DNA from: JBKHXF01 sp046566145
GTDB taxonomy: Bacteria > Actinomycetota > Nitriliruptoria > Nitriliruptorales > Nitriliruptoraceae
Length of the DNA: 64,000 nucleotides
NCBI GenBank assembly: GCA_046566145.1
Contig: JBKHXF010000029.1
Span: 49,822 to 113,821, forward strand
Direction of reading: 5' to 3'
The notes beneath the pieces were generated by a model. The model searched no databases, was not told the origin of the DNA, and worked only from the letters and a program-made list of their open reading frames with translations. This document shows, in pieces, positions 1 to 7,594 of this stretch (the stretch's first letter is position 1; every line of letters begins with the position of its first letter). Made by a program: the position numbers and the translations under genes.

Positions 1-2
1 GG

Positions 3-494
3 ACCGAGTCCGGCGCGCTCCGCGCCGTGTGCACGGTCGCCACGGACGTCTTGACCTGCGCGTCCGCCCGGATCGTGACGGGTGACGACCTCGGGGTCGT
101 CTCGTTCGACGGGGCGGGGCGGGGCGGGGCGGTCGTGCTCGATGACGTCGACGACCTCGCGCTGTTGACGCGCCTCGCGGCCGGTGGCGGGGCCCCCCGG
201 TTCGAGGACGACCGCTACCGGCTGGTCGTCCACCTCCCGGACCCCACCGCCGGGCGGACCACCGCCCTCGTCGTCGACGCCGCCCGTCCCGGCGTGCCCT
301 TCGCCGCGGGCGACGTCGAGCTCGCCCGGACCATCGCCGTCGCCGGTGGCGCGGTCATCGAGGCCGCCCGTCGAGGCGAGCGCGAGCGGATCGCGACCCA
401 GGCGCTGCACGACCTCGCGGCGCCCGACACGTCCCGTCCGGCGGGGGTCGACCAGGTCGGCATCGCGGCGCTGGCCGAGCTCCGGGCCCTGTAG
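3..494 (+). CDS. GAF-domain-like protein, 5' end cut by window edge
   Basis: The reading frame is open from base 3, so the GTG at 27 need not be the start; the true N-terminus probably lies outside the window. The visible part resembles the second half of a GAF sensory domain: a beta-rich stretch (RYRLVVHLP, TTALVVDAA) followed by the typical ending PFAAGDVELARTIAVAGGAVIEAA-type helix. The tail after about residue 125 looks unstructured and ends ALAELRAL. GAF domains bind small ligands or mediate dimerisation; which ligand cannot be said. No output domain is visible, so it may be a lone GAF protein or the C-terminus of a larger regulator. The family call is by pattern only. Confidence 0.5.
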   Translation, partial: TESGALRAVCTVATDVLTCASARIVTGDDLGVVSFDGAGRGGAVVLDDVDDLALLTRLAAGGGAPRFEDDRYRLVVHLPDPTAGRTTALVVDAARPGVPFAAGDVELARTIAVAGGAVIEAARRGERERIATQALHDLAAPDTSRPAGVDQVGIAALAELRAL

Positions 495-577
495 GCCACG
501 CGCACACCGCCGGCGCGGTCCCCGGACCCGGGGGCCGCGCCGGCGGCCGTGCGCGGGGGGCCGTAGGCTCCGCGACG

Positions 578-892
578 ATGGAACGAGACGAGCCGAGCCC
601 GAAGGACCTCCGCGGTGCCGCCGCGGTGGCCCAGTCGATGGCCTACGTCGCCGGGCTGGCCGGGGTCCTCGCCGGCGCCCTCGTCTACCGCGACGGGGAC
701 GTCGCCCTCGCCGTCGTGCTGTGGGTGCTCACCTTCGCCGCCGGTGCCCTGCTGATGGTCGCGGCGTTCCTCGCCCGCGCGATCGCCAGCGTGCTGGCCC
801 GGCTCACCAAGCTCGACGCCGACGTGGCGGTCCTGCTGCGCGACCGGGCCGCGGAGCAGCCCGGCCTCCCTGCGAGGGACCCCTACCGCTGA
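578..892 (+). CDS. small two-helix membrane protein, function unknown
   Basis: A 104-residue protein starting at ATG 578. Two hydrophobic segments are visible: roughly residues 20-41 (MAYVAGLAGVLAGALVY) and 47-70 (ALAVVLWVLTFAAGALLMVAAFLA), with charged ends (MERDEPSPKD at the front, AEQPGLPARDPYR at the back). The C-terminal part between the second helix and the tail (RLTKLDADVAVLLRD) could form an amphipathic helix. I do not recognise a family. It stands alone between a GAF-like gene and an oxidoreductase-like gene, with no strong ribosome site (only TAGG near 565). It is credible as a gene because third-position G/C bias continues across it. Confidence 0.55.
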   Translation: MERDEPSPKDLRGAAAVAQSMAYVAGLAGVLAGALVYRDGDVALAVVLWVLTFAAGALLMVAAFLARAIASVLARLTKLDADVAVLLRDRAAEQPGLPARDPYR

Positions 893-1082
893 ACGGCCGA
901 GTGGCCGGACGGGCGTGACCGGTGCCGCGCCCGGCGGGGTGCCCCCGCCGTCCGCACGGGCCACGGGACTCGCACCGCCGCGCCCCCCGTGGGATGGTGA
1001 CACGAAAGGTCGTCCCGCCCGACCTCGTCGCCGCCCGTCCGCGGGTAGCCCTCGTGTCCCGCCCCCCGCCCCCGAGGTCCCC

Positions 1083-2231
1083 GTGTCCGCAGACGCCGCT
1101 CCTGCCACCGAACCCCGACCGGTCCCCGGGGGCCGGACCCACCCGCCCGCCGACGTCACGGTCGGGGTCACCGGACGGCCCCGCGGGGGTCGCGTCCGCG
1201 CGCCGGCGCAGCCCGCCCCACCGTTGCCCGAGCCCCGCGGTCCCCTGACCTCGTGGCTCCTCCACCGGCTCCGCGAGGCCCCCCACGCGCTGCCGGTCGC
1301 GCCCCTGCCGGAGGACGACCCGCTCACCGGCGAGGACACCCACCTCGCCCTGTACCTCTGCTACGAGCTGCACTACGGCGGGCTCGCCGGCGTCGACGAG
1401 GCGTGGGAGTGGGAGCCGTCCCTGCTCGCGGTCCGCCGCCGGCTCGAGGACGCCTTCGAACGTGCCGTGCGTCGCGAGGTTCGCGACGCCGTCGCCGGGG
1501 TGCGCGTCCCGGCCACCCCGGCGGAGGCGGAGTCCCAGGTCGTCGCGGCCCTCGACGCGCTCGCGGTCGACGACGAGGAGGGCGGCCTCTCCGGCTGGAT
1601 GCGGGAGCACGCGACGCTGGAGCAGTTCCGAGAGTTCTGCGCGCACCGAAGCGCCTACCAGCTGAAGGAGGCGGACCCGCACACGTGGGCGATCCCGCGG
1701 CTGCACGGTCGGCCCAAGGCCGCCCTGGTGCACGTCCAGGCCGACGAGTACGGCGACGGGGTGGAGCAGGACGCCCACGCCGAGCTGTTCGCCCTGACGA
1801 TGCGCGAGCTCGACCTGGACGACGCCGCCGGCGCGTACCTCGACCTGCTGCCCGCCAGCACGCTCGCCCCGGTCAACCTCGTGTCGATGTTCGGTCTGCA
1901 CCGCCGGCTGCGGGCTGCGCTGGTCGGCCACCTCGCGATCTTCGAGATGTTCTCGGTGGCCCCGATGGGGCGCTACTCCGAGACGCTGTCGCGGCTCGGC
2001 GCCTCGAGCTGGGCCCGGCTGTTCTTCGACACCCACGTCGTCGCCGACGCCGACCACCAGACGATCGCCGCGCGCGAGCTCGCCGGTGGCCTCGTCGAGC
2101 AGGACCCGGCGCACCTGCCGGAGGTGCTGTTCGGGGCGCACGCCATCTGCGCCGTCGAGGCCCGGTTCTCCGAGCACCTGCGCCGGTCCTGGGAGGCGGG
2201 ACGCACGTCGCTGCGCGCCCCGCTCCCCTGA
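1083..2231 (+). CDS. iron-containing redox enzyme family protein (haem-oxygenase-like fold)
   Basis: 382 residues from GTG 1083, chosen over the in-frame start at 915 because GAGGT sits just upstream and residues before it look like random high-GC translation. After a Pro/Arg-rich leader of about 40 residues the protein is mostly helical. It has the spaced acidic and histidine residues of haem-oxygenase-like diiron proteins: ELHYGG, the segment HVQADEYGDG, DAHAELFALTMREL, HLAIFEMFS and the late FFDTHVVADADHQ. In such families the E and H residues bind a non-haem iron centre; the reaction here is unknown. It is convergent with glyS, with only 7 bases between the two stops. The fold assignment is fairly firm, the function is not. 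Confidence 0.7.
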   Translation: MSADAAPATEPRPVPGGRTHPPADVTVGVTGRPRGGRVRAPAQPAPPLPEPRGPLTSWLLHRLREAPHALPVAPLPEDDPLTGEDTHLALYLCYELHYGGLAGVDEAWEWEPSLLAVRRRLEDAFERAVRREVRDAVAGVRVPATPAEAESQVVAALDALAVDDEEGGLSGWMREHATLEQFREFCAHRSAYQLKEADPHTWAIPRLHGRPKAALVHVQADEYGDGVEQDAHAELFALTMRELDLDDAAGAYLDLLPASTLAPVNLVSMFGLHRRLRAALVGHLAIFEMFSVAPMGRYSETLSRLGASSWARLFFDTHVVADADHQTIAARELAGGLVEQDPAHLPEVLFGAHAICAVEARFSEHLRRSWEAGRTSLRAPLP

Positions 2232-2238
2232 GGTCGGG

Positions 2239-3621
2239 TCAGCAGCCGACGAGGCGCTGGCCGAGGTAGGCCTCGAGCTGGTCGATCGCCACCCGGTCCT
2301 GCGTCATCGTGTCGCGGTCGCGCACGGTGACGGCGCGGTCCTCGAGGGTGTCGAAGTCGACCGTGACGCAGAACGGCGTGCCGATCTCGTCCTGGCGGCG
2401 GTAGCGCTTGCCGATCGACTGGGTCTCGTCGTACTCGGACATCCAGCGCTGCTTGACGATGTCGAAGACCTCACGCGCCATCGGGGTGAGCGTGTCCTTC
2501 TTGGACAGCGGCAGCACCGCGACCTTGTACGGCGCGAGGCGCGGGTCGAGGCGCAGCACGGTGCGCGACTGCAGGGTGCCGTCGGCGTCGGGCGCCTCCT
2601 CGACGCGGTACGCGTCGTAGAGGAACGCGAGGGTCGCGCGGGTCGCGCCGGCGGCCGGCTCGATCACGTACGGGTGGTAGCGCCGGTCGCCCTGCTGGTC
2701 GTAGTAGGTCAGGTCCTGGCCCGAGACGGCCTGGTGCGCCTTGAGGTCGAAGTCGGTGCGGTTCGCGATGCCCTCGAGCTCAGCCCAGCGCATCGAGTCG
2801 TCCGGGAAGTAGTACTCGACGTCGACGGTCCGCTTGGCGTAGTGGCTGAGCTCGTCGGCGGTGTGCTCGCGGATGCGCAGGTTCTCCGGACGGATGCCGA
2901 GGTCGACGTACCAGTCGCGGCGCGCGTCGATCCAGAACTGGTGCCACTCCTCGTCCGTGCCGGGCTCGACGAAGAACTCCATCTCCATCTGCTCGAACTC
3001 GCGGGTGCGGAACACGAAGTTGCCGGGCGTGATCTCGTTGCGGAACGACTTGCCCATCTGCGCGATGCCGAACGGCACCTTCATCCGCGCGGCGCGCTGG
3101 ATGGTGGCGAAGTCGACGAACATGCCCTGCGCGGTCTCGGGCCGCAGCCACACCGCGGCGGCGTCGTCCTCGAGCGGGCCGGCGAACGTCTTGAACATCA
3201 GGTTGAAGTTGCGTGGGTCCGTGAGCTGGCCCTTGCACTCCGGGCAGGCGTACTCGGCGAGCAGGCCGGCCTCGATGTCCTCGCGCAGGTGGTCCTCGCG
3301 GAACCGCTTGTGGCAGGAGGTGCACTCGACCAGCGGGTCCGAGAAGTTGGCGAGGTGGCCGGACGCCTCCCACACCTTCGGGTGCATCAGGATGGACGCG
3401 TCGAGGCCGACGACGTCGTCACGCAGCTGCACCATCGAGCGCCACCACTGGCGCTTGACGTTCTCCTTGAGCTCGACCCCGAGCGGGCCGTAGTCCCACG
3501 TCGAGCGGAAGCCGCCGTAGATCTCGGACGACGGGAAGATGATGCCGCGCTTCTTGCACAGCTCGACGATGACGGGGAGCGTCGCCTCGACGGAGGGCTC
3601 GGGCGTGGTGGCGTCGGACAC
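2239..3621 (-). CDS. glyS: glycyl-tRNA synthetase (class II, single-chain type)
   Basis: Charges tRNA-Gly with glycine in the cytoplasm. 460 residues from GTG 3621, preceded by GAGGAA; the open frame runs much further upstream, but the homology begins at VEATLPVIVELCKKRGIIFPS. Class II motifs are visible: motif 1 region FGIAQMGKSFRNEITPG with motif 2 FRTREFEQMEMEFF, and the anticodon-binding domain near the C-terminus (YKVAVLPLSKKDTL, IGKRYRRQDEIGTP). The insertion with CTSCHKRF...CPECKG is the zinc-binding-like knuckle seen in this archaeal/eukaryal-like dimeric GlyRS. The length fits the family. It diverges from a quinone oxidoreductase across about 190 bases that contain an inverted repeat. 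Confidence 0.95.
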   Translation of the reverse strand: MSDATTPEPSVEATLPVIVELCKKRGIIFPSSEIYGGFRSTWDYGPLGVELKENVKRQWWRSMVQLRDDVVGLDASILMHPKVWEASGHLANFSDPLVECTSCHKRFREDHLREDIEAGLLAEYACPECKGQLTDPRNFNLMFKTFAGPLEDDAAAVWLRPETAQGMFVDFATIQRAARMKVPFGIAQMGKSFRNEITPGNFVFRTREFEQMEMEFFVEPGTDEEWHQFWIDARRDWYVDLGIRPENLRIREHTADELSHYAKRTVDVEYYFPDDSMRWAELEGIANRTDFDLKAHQAVSGQDLTYYDQQGDRRYHPYVIEPAAGATRATLAFLYDAYRVEEAPDADGTLQSRTVLRLDPRLAPYKVAVLPLSKKDTLTPMAREVFDIVKQRWMSEYDETQSIGKRYRRQDEIGTPFCVTVDFDTLEDRAVTVRDRDTMTQDRVAIDQLEAYLGQRLVGC

Positions 3622-3724
3622 GGTGGCGTTCCTCGGGTGGGGCCGCGTGCTGGCTGCACGGGGCTCGGGTGGGGGCTCGGCCCCGCAGGGCCGTCGCGCC
3701 GGCGTGGGGCACGGCCGGCGAGGG

Positions 3725-3763
3725 TAGCCAGCGGCCCGTCCCGGCCGGCCGGGACGGTGGCTA
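3725..3763. repeat. inverted repeat between divergent glyS and quinone oxidoreductase
   Basis: An uninterrupted 22-bp self-complementary core (3736-3757, centred on GGCCGGCC) is flanked by a second pair of arms, TAGCCA at 3725 and TGGCTA at 3758. It sits in the space between two divergent starts, so it could be an operator or a transcript hairpin for either gene. No U-run follows, and no T-box features were found. Confidence 0.5.
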
Positions 3764-3810
3764 GCGTCGCGGGTGTCCCCGCCCGGTCCCCCGTCCTGCA
3801 GGAGCCCACC

Positions 3811-4779
3811 GTGCGCGTGCTGGCCATCGTCGACGGCGCCCTCGAGCTCGTCGAGCGCCCCGACCCCGAGCCCTCCGGCAGCGAGGTGCGTGTCCGCGTG
3901 ACCGCGACCGGGGTGAACCGCGCGGACCTGCTCCAGCGGGCCGGACGCTACCCCGCCCCGGCCGGCGTGCCCGCCGACGTCCCGGGGCTGGAGCTGGCCG
4001 GGGTGGTCGACGCGGTCGGCCCCCGGACGCGTCGCTTCGAGGTCGGGGACCGGGTGATGGGGCTCGTCGGCGGCGGTGCGCACGCCGAGCTGGCGCTGGT
4101 CCCCGAGGGTGAGCTCGTCGCGGTGCCGCCGTCCGTGGACGACGTCACCGCCGGCGCGGCCTGCGAGGTGTTCGTGACCGCGCACGACGCGCTGGTCACG
4201 CAGGCGGGGCTGCGCTCCGGGGAGACGGTGCTGGTCCACGCCGTGGGGTCCGGCGTGGGCACCGCCGCCGTGCAGCTCGTCGCGGCGCTCGGGGCCCGCA
4301 CCGTCGGGACGTCGCGCACGGCCGACAAGCTCGCGCGGGCGGAGGCGCTCGGCTGCGACACGACGGTGCTGGTCGAGGACCCGACGAGCGACGAGGCCCT
4401 CGCGGCGGTGCGCGCGGCCAGCGCGCCCGACGTCGTGCTGGACCTCGTCGGGGGCGACTACCTCGCGCTCGACCTCGCGGTCGCGCGACCGAAGGGCCGC
4501 ATCGTGGTGGTCGGGCTCCTGGCCGGGGCGCGGACGCAGGCCGACCTCGGGCTGCTGCTCGCGAAGCGGCTCGAGGTCCGCGGGACCGTCCTGCGCTCCC
4601 GACCGGCCCACGAGAAGGCCGCCGCGATGGAGGCCTTCGACCGGCAGGTCGTGCCGCTGCTGGCGGACGGTCGCCTGGCCCCCGTGGTCGACGAGGTCCT
4701 GCCGGCCACCGAGGCCCAGCGGGCCTACGACCTCGTCGCCTCGGACACGACCTTCGGCAAGGTCGTCCTCACGTGGTGA
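3811..4779 (+). CDS. NAD(P)H:quinone oxidoreductase / zinc-independent alcohol dehydrogenase family (MDR)
   Basis: 322 residues from GTG 3811 with GGAG ten bases upstream. It is a medium-chain dehydrogenase/reductase of the quinone-oxidoreductase branch: an N-terminal GroES-like domain (VRVTATGVNRADLLQRAGRY, then PGLELAGVVDAVG), followed by a Rossmann domain with the NADPH-binding glycine pattern AVGSGVGTAAVQLV and the following TSRTADKLARAEALG. The structural and catalytic zinc ligands of true alcohol dehydrogenases are absent, as expected. It probably reduces quinones or conjugated carbonyl compounds with NADPH in the cytoplasm; the physiological substrate is unknown. Its 3' end overlaps the convergent antiporter gene by 11 bases. 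Confidence 0.85.
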   Translation: MRVLAIVDGALELVERPDPEPSGSEVRVRVTATGVNRADLLQRAGRYPAPAGVPADVPGLELAGVVDAVGPRTRRFEVGDRVMGLVGGGAHAELALVPEGELVAVPPSVDDVTAGAACEVFVTAHDALVTQAGLRSGETVLVHAVGSGVGTAAVQLVAALGARTVGTSRTADKLARAEALGCDTTVLVEDPTSDEALAAVRAASAPDVVLDLVGGDYLALDLAVARPKGRIVVVGLLAGARTQADLGLLLAKRLEVRGTVLRSRPAHEKAAAMEAFDRQVVPLLADGRLAPVVDEVLPATEAQRAYDLVASDTTFGKVVLTW

Positions 4780-5920
4780 CGCGCGCCGGCGGTGGTCGGT
4801 CCACCAGGCGGACCAGCACCGGTCCGACCACCGCCAGGGCGAGGACGTAGGCAGCGGCCAGCGGCCCCAACCGGTCGTCCAGGCCCGCCGCCGTCCCGAG
4901 CCCGGCGACGATGATCGAGAACTCGCCGCGGGCCAGCAGGATCGTCCCGGTGCGGCGCGTCGCCGCGGGGCCGAGCCCCTCCCGACGCGCGAGGGCGATC
5001 CCAACGCCGTACTTCGAGGCCCCCGTCACGACCGCGAGCCCGAGGGCGACGGGCAGCACCGGCGTCAACGAGGCGGGGTCGATGGTCAGCCCGAACACGA
5101 CGAAGAAGAGGGCGGCGAACAGGTCACGCAGTGGGGCCAGCAGGGACTTCGCCGCGTCCCGGAAGGCCCCGGAGATGGCGATGCCGACCAGGAACGCTCC
5201 GATGGCCGCCGACACGTCGACGAGCTCGACCAGGCCGGCGACCAGCAGCATCAGCCCGAGCGCGCCGAGCAGCACGACCTCGGGCGACCGGTGGGCGAAG
5301 CGATCGGACACGGGCGGGCCGTACCGGGCCGCGAGCACGAGGACCACGACCACGACCGCGACCGCGAGGGTGATCCGCAACGGGGCCCCCCCGACCTGGC
5401 CGGCGAGGAGCACACCGAGGACCGGCAGGTACAGCGCCATGAGCAGGTCCTCGGCGACGAGCAGCGCGAGGATGCCGGGCACCTCCCGGTTGCCGTACCA
5501 GCCGAGGTCGTCCACGAGCTTCGCCACGATGCCGGACGACGACGCGTACGTGATGCCGCCGACCACGAGCGCACCGGCCGGCGTGAGCCCCAGCAGCACG
5601 CCCGCCGCCACCCCGATCCCGATGTTGACCACGGCGTCGAGCGCGGCGACCGGGGCCGTGGCGCGGAGCCCGTCCACGAGCTCGCGCCCCGAGTACTCCG
5701 CCCCGAGGAGGAGCAGCAGCAGGAGCACGCCCAGCTCGGCCGACAGCTCGAGGAACTCGCCGGAGAGCTCGACGGGCACCAGTCCGCCGGTGCCGAAGGC
5801 GAGCCCGCCCAGCAGGTAGAGCGGGACGGGCGAGAGGCCGACGCGGTGGGCGAGGCGGGCGATCCCGGCGAGCAGGAGCAGCAGCGCGCCCAGCTCGATG
5901 AGGATCGGGCCACCGTGCAC
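4769..5920 (-). CDS. CPA2-family cation:proton antiporter membrane subunit
   Basis: 383 residues from GTG 5920, preceded by GGGAGG. Ten to twelve hydrophobic helices are visible, starting LIELGALLLLLAGIARLAHRVGL, in the Na+/H+ exchanger (CPA2, KefB/KhtU-like) pattern. The segment GITYASSSGIVAKLVDDLGW matches the conserved ion-path helix, and RTGTILLARGEFSIIVAGLG matches a late conserved motif of the family. It exchanges K+ or Na+ for protons across the cytoplasmic membrane. The start lies ten bases after the stop of the upstream TrkA-C-domain gene, so the two form a two-gene operon like KhtTU, in which the soluble partner gates the transporter. Ion preference cannot be read from sequence. Confidence 0.88.
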   Translation of the reverse strand: MHGGPILIELGALLLLLAGIARLAHRVGLSPVPLYLLGGLAFGTGGLVPVELSGEFLELSAELGVLLLLLLLGAEYSGRELVDGLRATAPVAALDAVVNIGIGVAAGVLLGLTPAGALVVGGITYASSSGIVAKLVDDLGWYGNREVPGILALLVAEDLLMALYLPVLGVLLAGQVGGAPLRITLAVAVVVVVLVLAARYGPPVSDRFAHRSPEVVLLGALGLMLLVAGLVELVDVSAAIGAFLVGIAISGAFRDAAKSLLAPLRDLFAALFFVVFGLTIDPASLTPVLPVALGLAVVTGASKYGVGIALARREGLGPAATRRTGTILLARGEFSIIVAGLGTAAGLDDRLGPLAAAYVLALAVVGPVLVRLVDRPPPARVTT

Positions 5921-5930
5921 GACGCCTCCC

Positions 5931-6425
5931 CTACGGCCCGCGGAACAGGTCGCGCACGCGCGGCAGGTCGCGTGGCTCCCCGATCACGACGACGGTGTCA
6001 CCTGCCTCGAGCACGAGGTCCGGGCCCGGCGAGGTCGCGACGAGCTCGCCCGTCCGCAGCACCGCCGCGATGATGACGCCGGTGGTCGAGCGAACCTGCA
6101 GCTGCCCGATGGTGCGTCCCTCCCCGGGCGAGGCGGGGTCGACCGTGATCCAGTCGATGCCGACCCCGGCCATCGCGTCCTCGAGCGCGTCGAGCTCGCG
6201 CGAGACCTCCCCGCCCCCGAGCAGGTCCGCCAGCGTCCGGGCGTCGGCGGGGTCGAGGTCGAGGACCTGGTCGGCCCGGTCCGGGTCGGCGGCGCTGGAC
6301 ACGTACACGGCCCGACCTCCGGAGCGGCGCACCAGCACGGTGACGTGGCGCCCGTCGGCGCCGTCGAACCCGTACCGCACCCCGACCCCCGGCAGCGGGG
6401 TCTCCTCGATCTCCCGGGACACCAC
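5931..6425 (-). CDS. TrkA-C/RCK_C-domain regulatory subunit of the adjacent antiporter
   Basis: 164 residues. The C-terminal half (about 95-160: GRTIGQLQVRSTTGVIIAAVLRTGEL... LEAGDTVVVIGEPRDLPRVRDLF) is a textbook RCK_C (TrkA-C) domain, which binds a regulatory ligand and controls cation transport. The N-terminal half, beginning VSREIEETPLPGVGVRYGF, matches the N-domain of KhtT/AmhT-like subunits. It precedes the antiporter by only 10 bases on the same strand, which supports a KhtT-like gating role. Start assigned at 6425. Cytoplasmic, no membrane segments. The gene diverges from deoC across about 150 bases. Confidence 0.85.
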   Translation of the reverse strand: MVSREIEETPLPGVGVRYGFDGADGRHVTVLVRRSGGRAVYVSSAADPDRADQVLDLDPADARTLADLLGGGEVSRELDALEDAMAGVGIDWITVDPASPGEGRTIGQLQVRSTTGVIIAAVLRTGELVATSPGPDLVLEAGDTVVVIGEPRDLPRVRDLFRGP

Positions 6426-6529
6426 GACCTCCTCGTCGGCGTCGCCGCGAGGCTAGTTGGGCCGCCACGCGCGCGCGGGACGGCCCACCCGCCGCCGCCG
6501 GCGCGGCCCGCGTACCCTCGAAGGCTCCC

Positions 6530-6560
6530 CCGCGACCCTCCCGCGACCCTCCCGCGACCT
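6530..6560. repeat. short 11-bp tandem repeat upstream of deoC
   Basis: CCGCGACCCTC occurs at 6530 and 6541, with a third partial unit CCGCGACCT at 6552, ending 15 bases before the deoC start. It may be simple high-GC slippage or part of the deoC leader. Confidence 0.45.
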
Positions 6561-6574
6561 GCCCCGAGGCCCCC

Positions 6575-7534
6575 GTGTCCACCCAGCTCGCCCCGGCGAC
6601 CACCGATCTCCGCGACGCCACCGCCTCGGAGTCGGCGCTGCGACGCTTCCTGCACGGCCTGCCCGGCGTCGACCAGGTCGGCGTGGAGAAGCGCGTCGCC
6701 GACCTCGCCACGCGCTCCATCAAGACGACCGCCAAGGACGCGGGGCTCGACCTCGCCGTCTCCATGGTCGACCTGACCACCCTCGAGGGCGCCGACACGC
6801 CCGGGAAGGTGCGGGCGCTGGCGCGCCGTGCCATCCGACCCGATCTAGACGACGCCGACTGCCCGGCCGTCGCCGCGGTGTGCGTCTACCCCGACCTCGT
6901 CGCGCCGGCCGTCGAGGAGCTCGCCGGCAGCGGCGTCCGGGTCGCTGCCGTCGCGACCGCGTTCCCGTCCGGCCGCTCGAGCCGCGAGGTCAAGCTCGCC
7001 GACACCCGGATGGCGGTCGAGGCGGGGGCGACCGAGATCGACATGGTCATCGACCGGGGTGCCTTCCTGTCCGGGCGCTACGGGCAGGTCTTCGAGGAGA
7101 TCGTCGCGGTCAAGGAGGCGTGCGGCGACGCACACCTGAAGGTGATCCTCGAGACCGGCGAGCTCGCGACCCACGACAACGTCCGCCGCGCGTCGTGGCT
7201 CGCCCTGCTCGCCGGCGGGGACGTCATCAAGACCTCGACCGGCAAGGTCTCCCCCGCCGCGACCCGCCCGGTCACGCTGGTGATGCTCGAGGCGGTCCGG
7301 GACTGGCACCGCGCCACCGGCGAGCACCGCGGGGTGAAGGCCGCCGGTGGGATCCGCGCCGCGAAGGACGCGCTGCGCTACCTCGTGCTCGTCAACGAGG
7401 TGGCCGGCCCCGCGTGGCTGACCCCGGAGCGGTTCCGCTTCGGCGCGTCGAGCCTGCTCGACGACCTGGTCCGTCAACGGCGGACCCGCGCGACCGGCCG
7501 CTACTGGACGCGCGAGCGCATCCCCGTCGACTGA
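6575..7534 (+). CDS. deoC: deoxyribose-phosphate aldolase
   Basis: Cleaves 2-deoxyribose 5-phosphate to glyceraldehyde 3-phosphate and acetaldehyde in the deoxynucleoside salvage pathway. 319 residues from GTG 6575 (GAGGCCCCC in front). Class I aldolase marks: VAAVCVYPDLV, the segment EIDMVIDRGAFLSG, HLKVILETGEL, and the Schiff-base lysine in DVIKTSTGKVSPAAT, followed by GVKAAGGIRAAKDAL with the second lysine. It is longer than E. coli DeoC (259), with extra residues at both ends, as in other actinobacterial versions. Two aldehyde dehydrogenase genes follow in the same direction, which fits oxidation of the acetaldehyde product. Confidence 0.95.
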   Translation: MSTQLAPATTDLRDATASESALRRFLHGLPGVDQVGVEKRVADLATRSIKTTAKDAGLDLAVSMVDLTTLEGADTPGKVRALARRAIRPDLDDADCPAVAAVCVYPDLVAPAVEELAGSGVRVAAVATAFPSGRSSREVKLADTRMAVEAGATEIDMVIDRGAFLSGRYGQVFEEIVAVKEACGDAHLKVILETGELATHDNVRRASWLALLAGGDVIKTSTGKVSPAATRPVTLVMLEAVRDWHRATGEHRGVKAAGGIRAAKDALRYLVLVNEVAGPAWLTPERFRFGASSLLDDLVRQRRTRATGRYWTRERIPVD

Positions 7535-7594
7535 GCCCGGCCCGCACCCCCGACGCACGCCACCGGCGACACCGCCGCAGGAGCACGCACCACG

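Noticed and set aside
3622..3810. T-box riboswitch or glycine switch before glyS
   Set aside because: No T-box core, no specifier-like stem and no terminator pair were seen; only an inverted repeat is present.
2086..3810. Long upstream extension of the quinone oxidoreductase frame
   Set aside because: It runs antisense through glyS and has no homology; GTG 3811 with GGAG is the sensible start.
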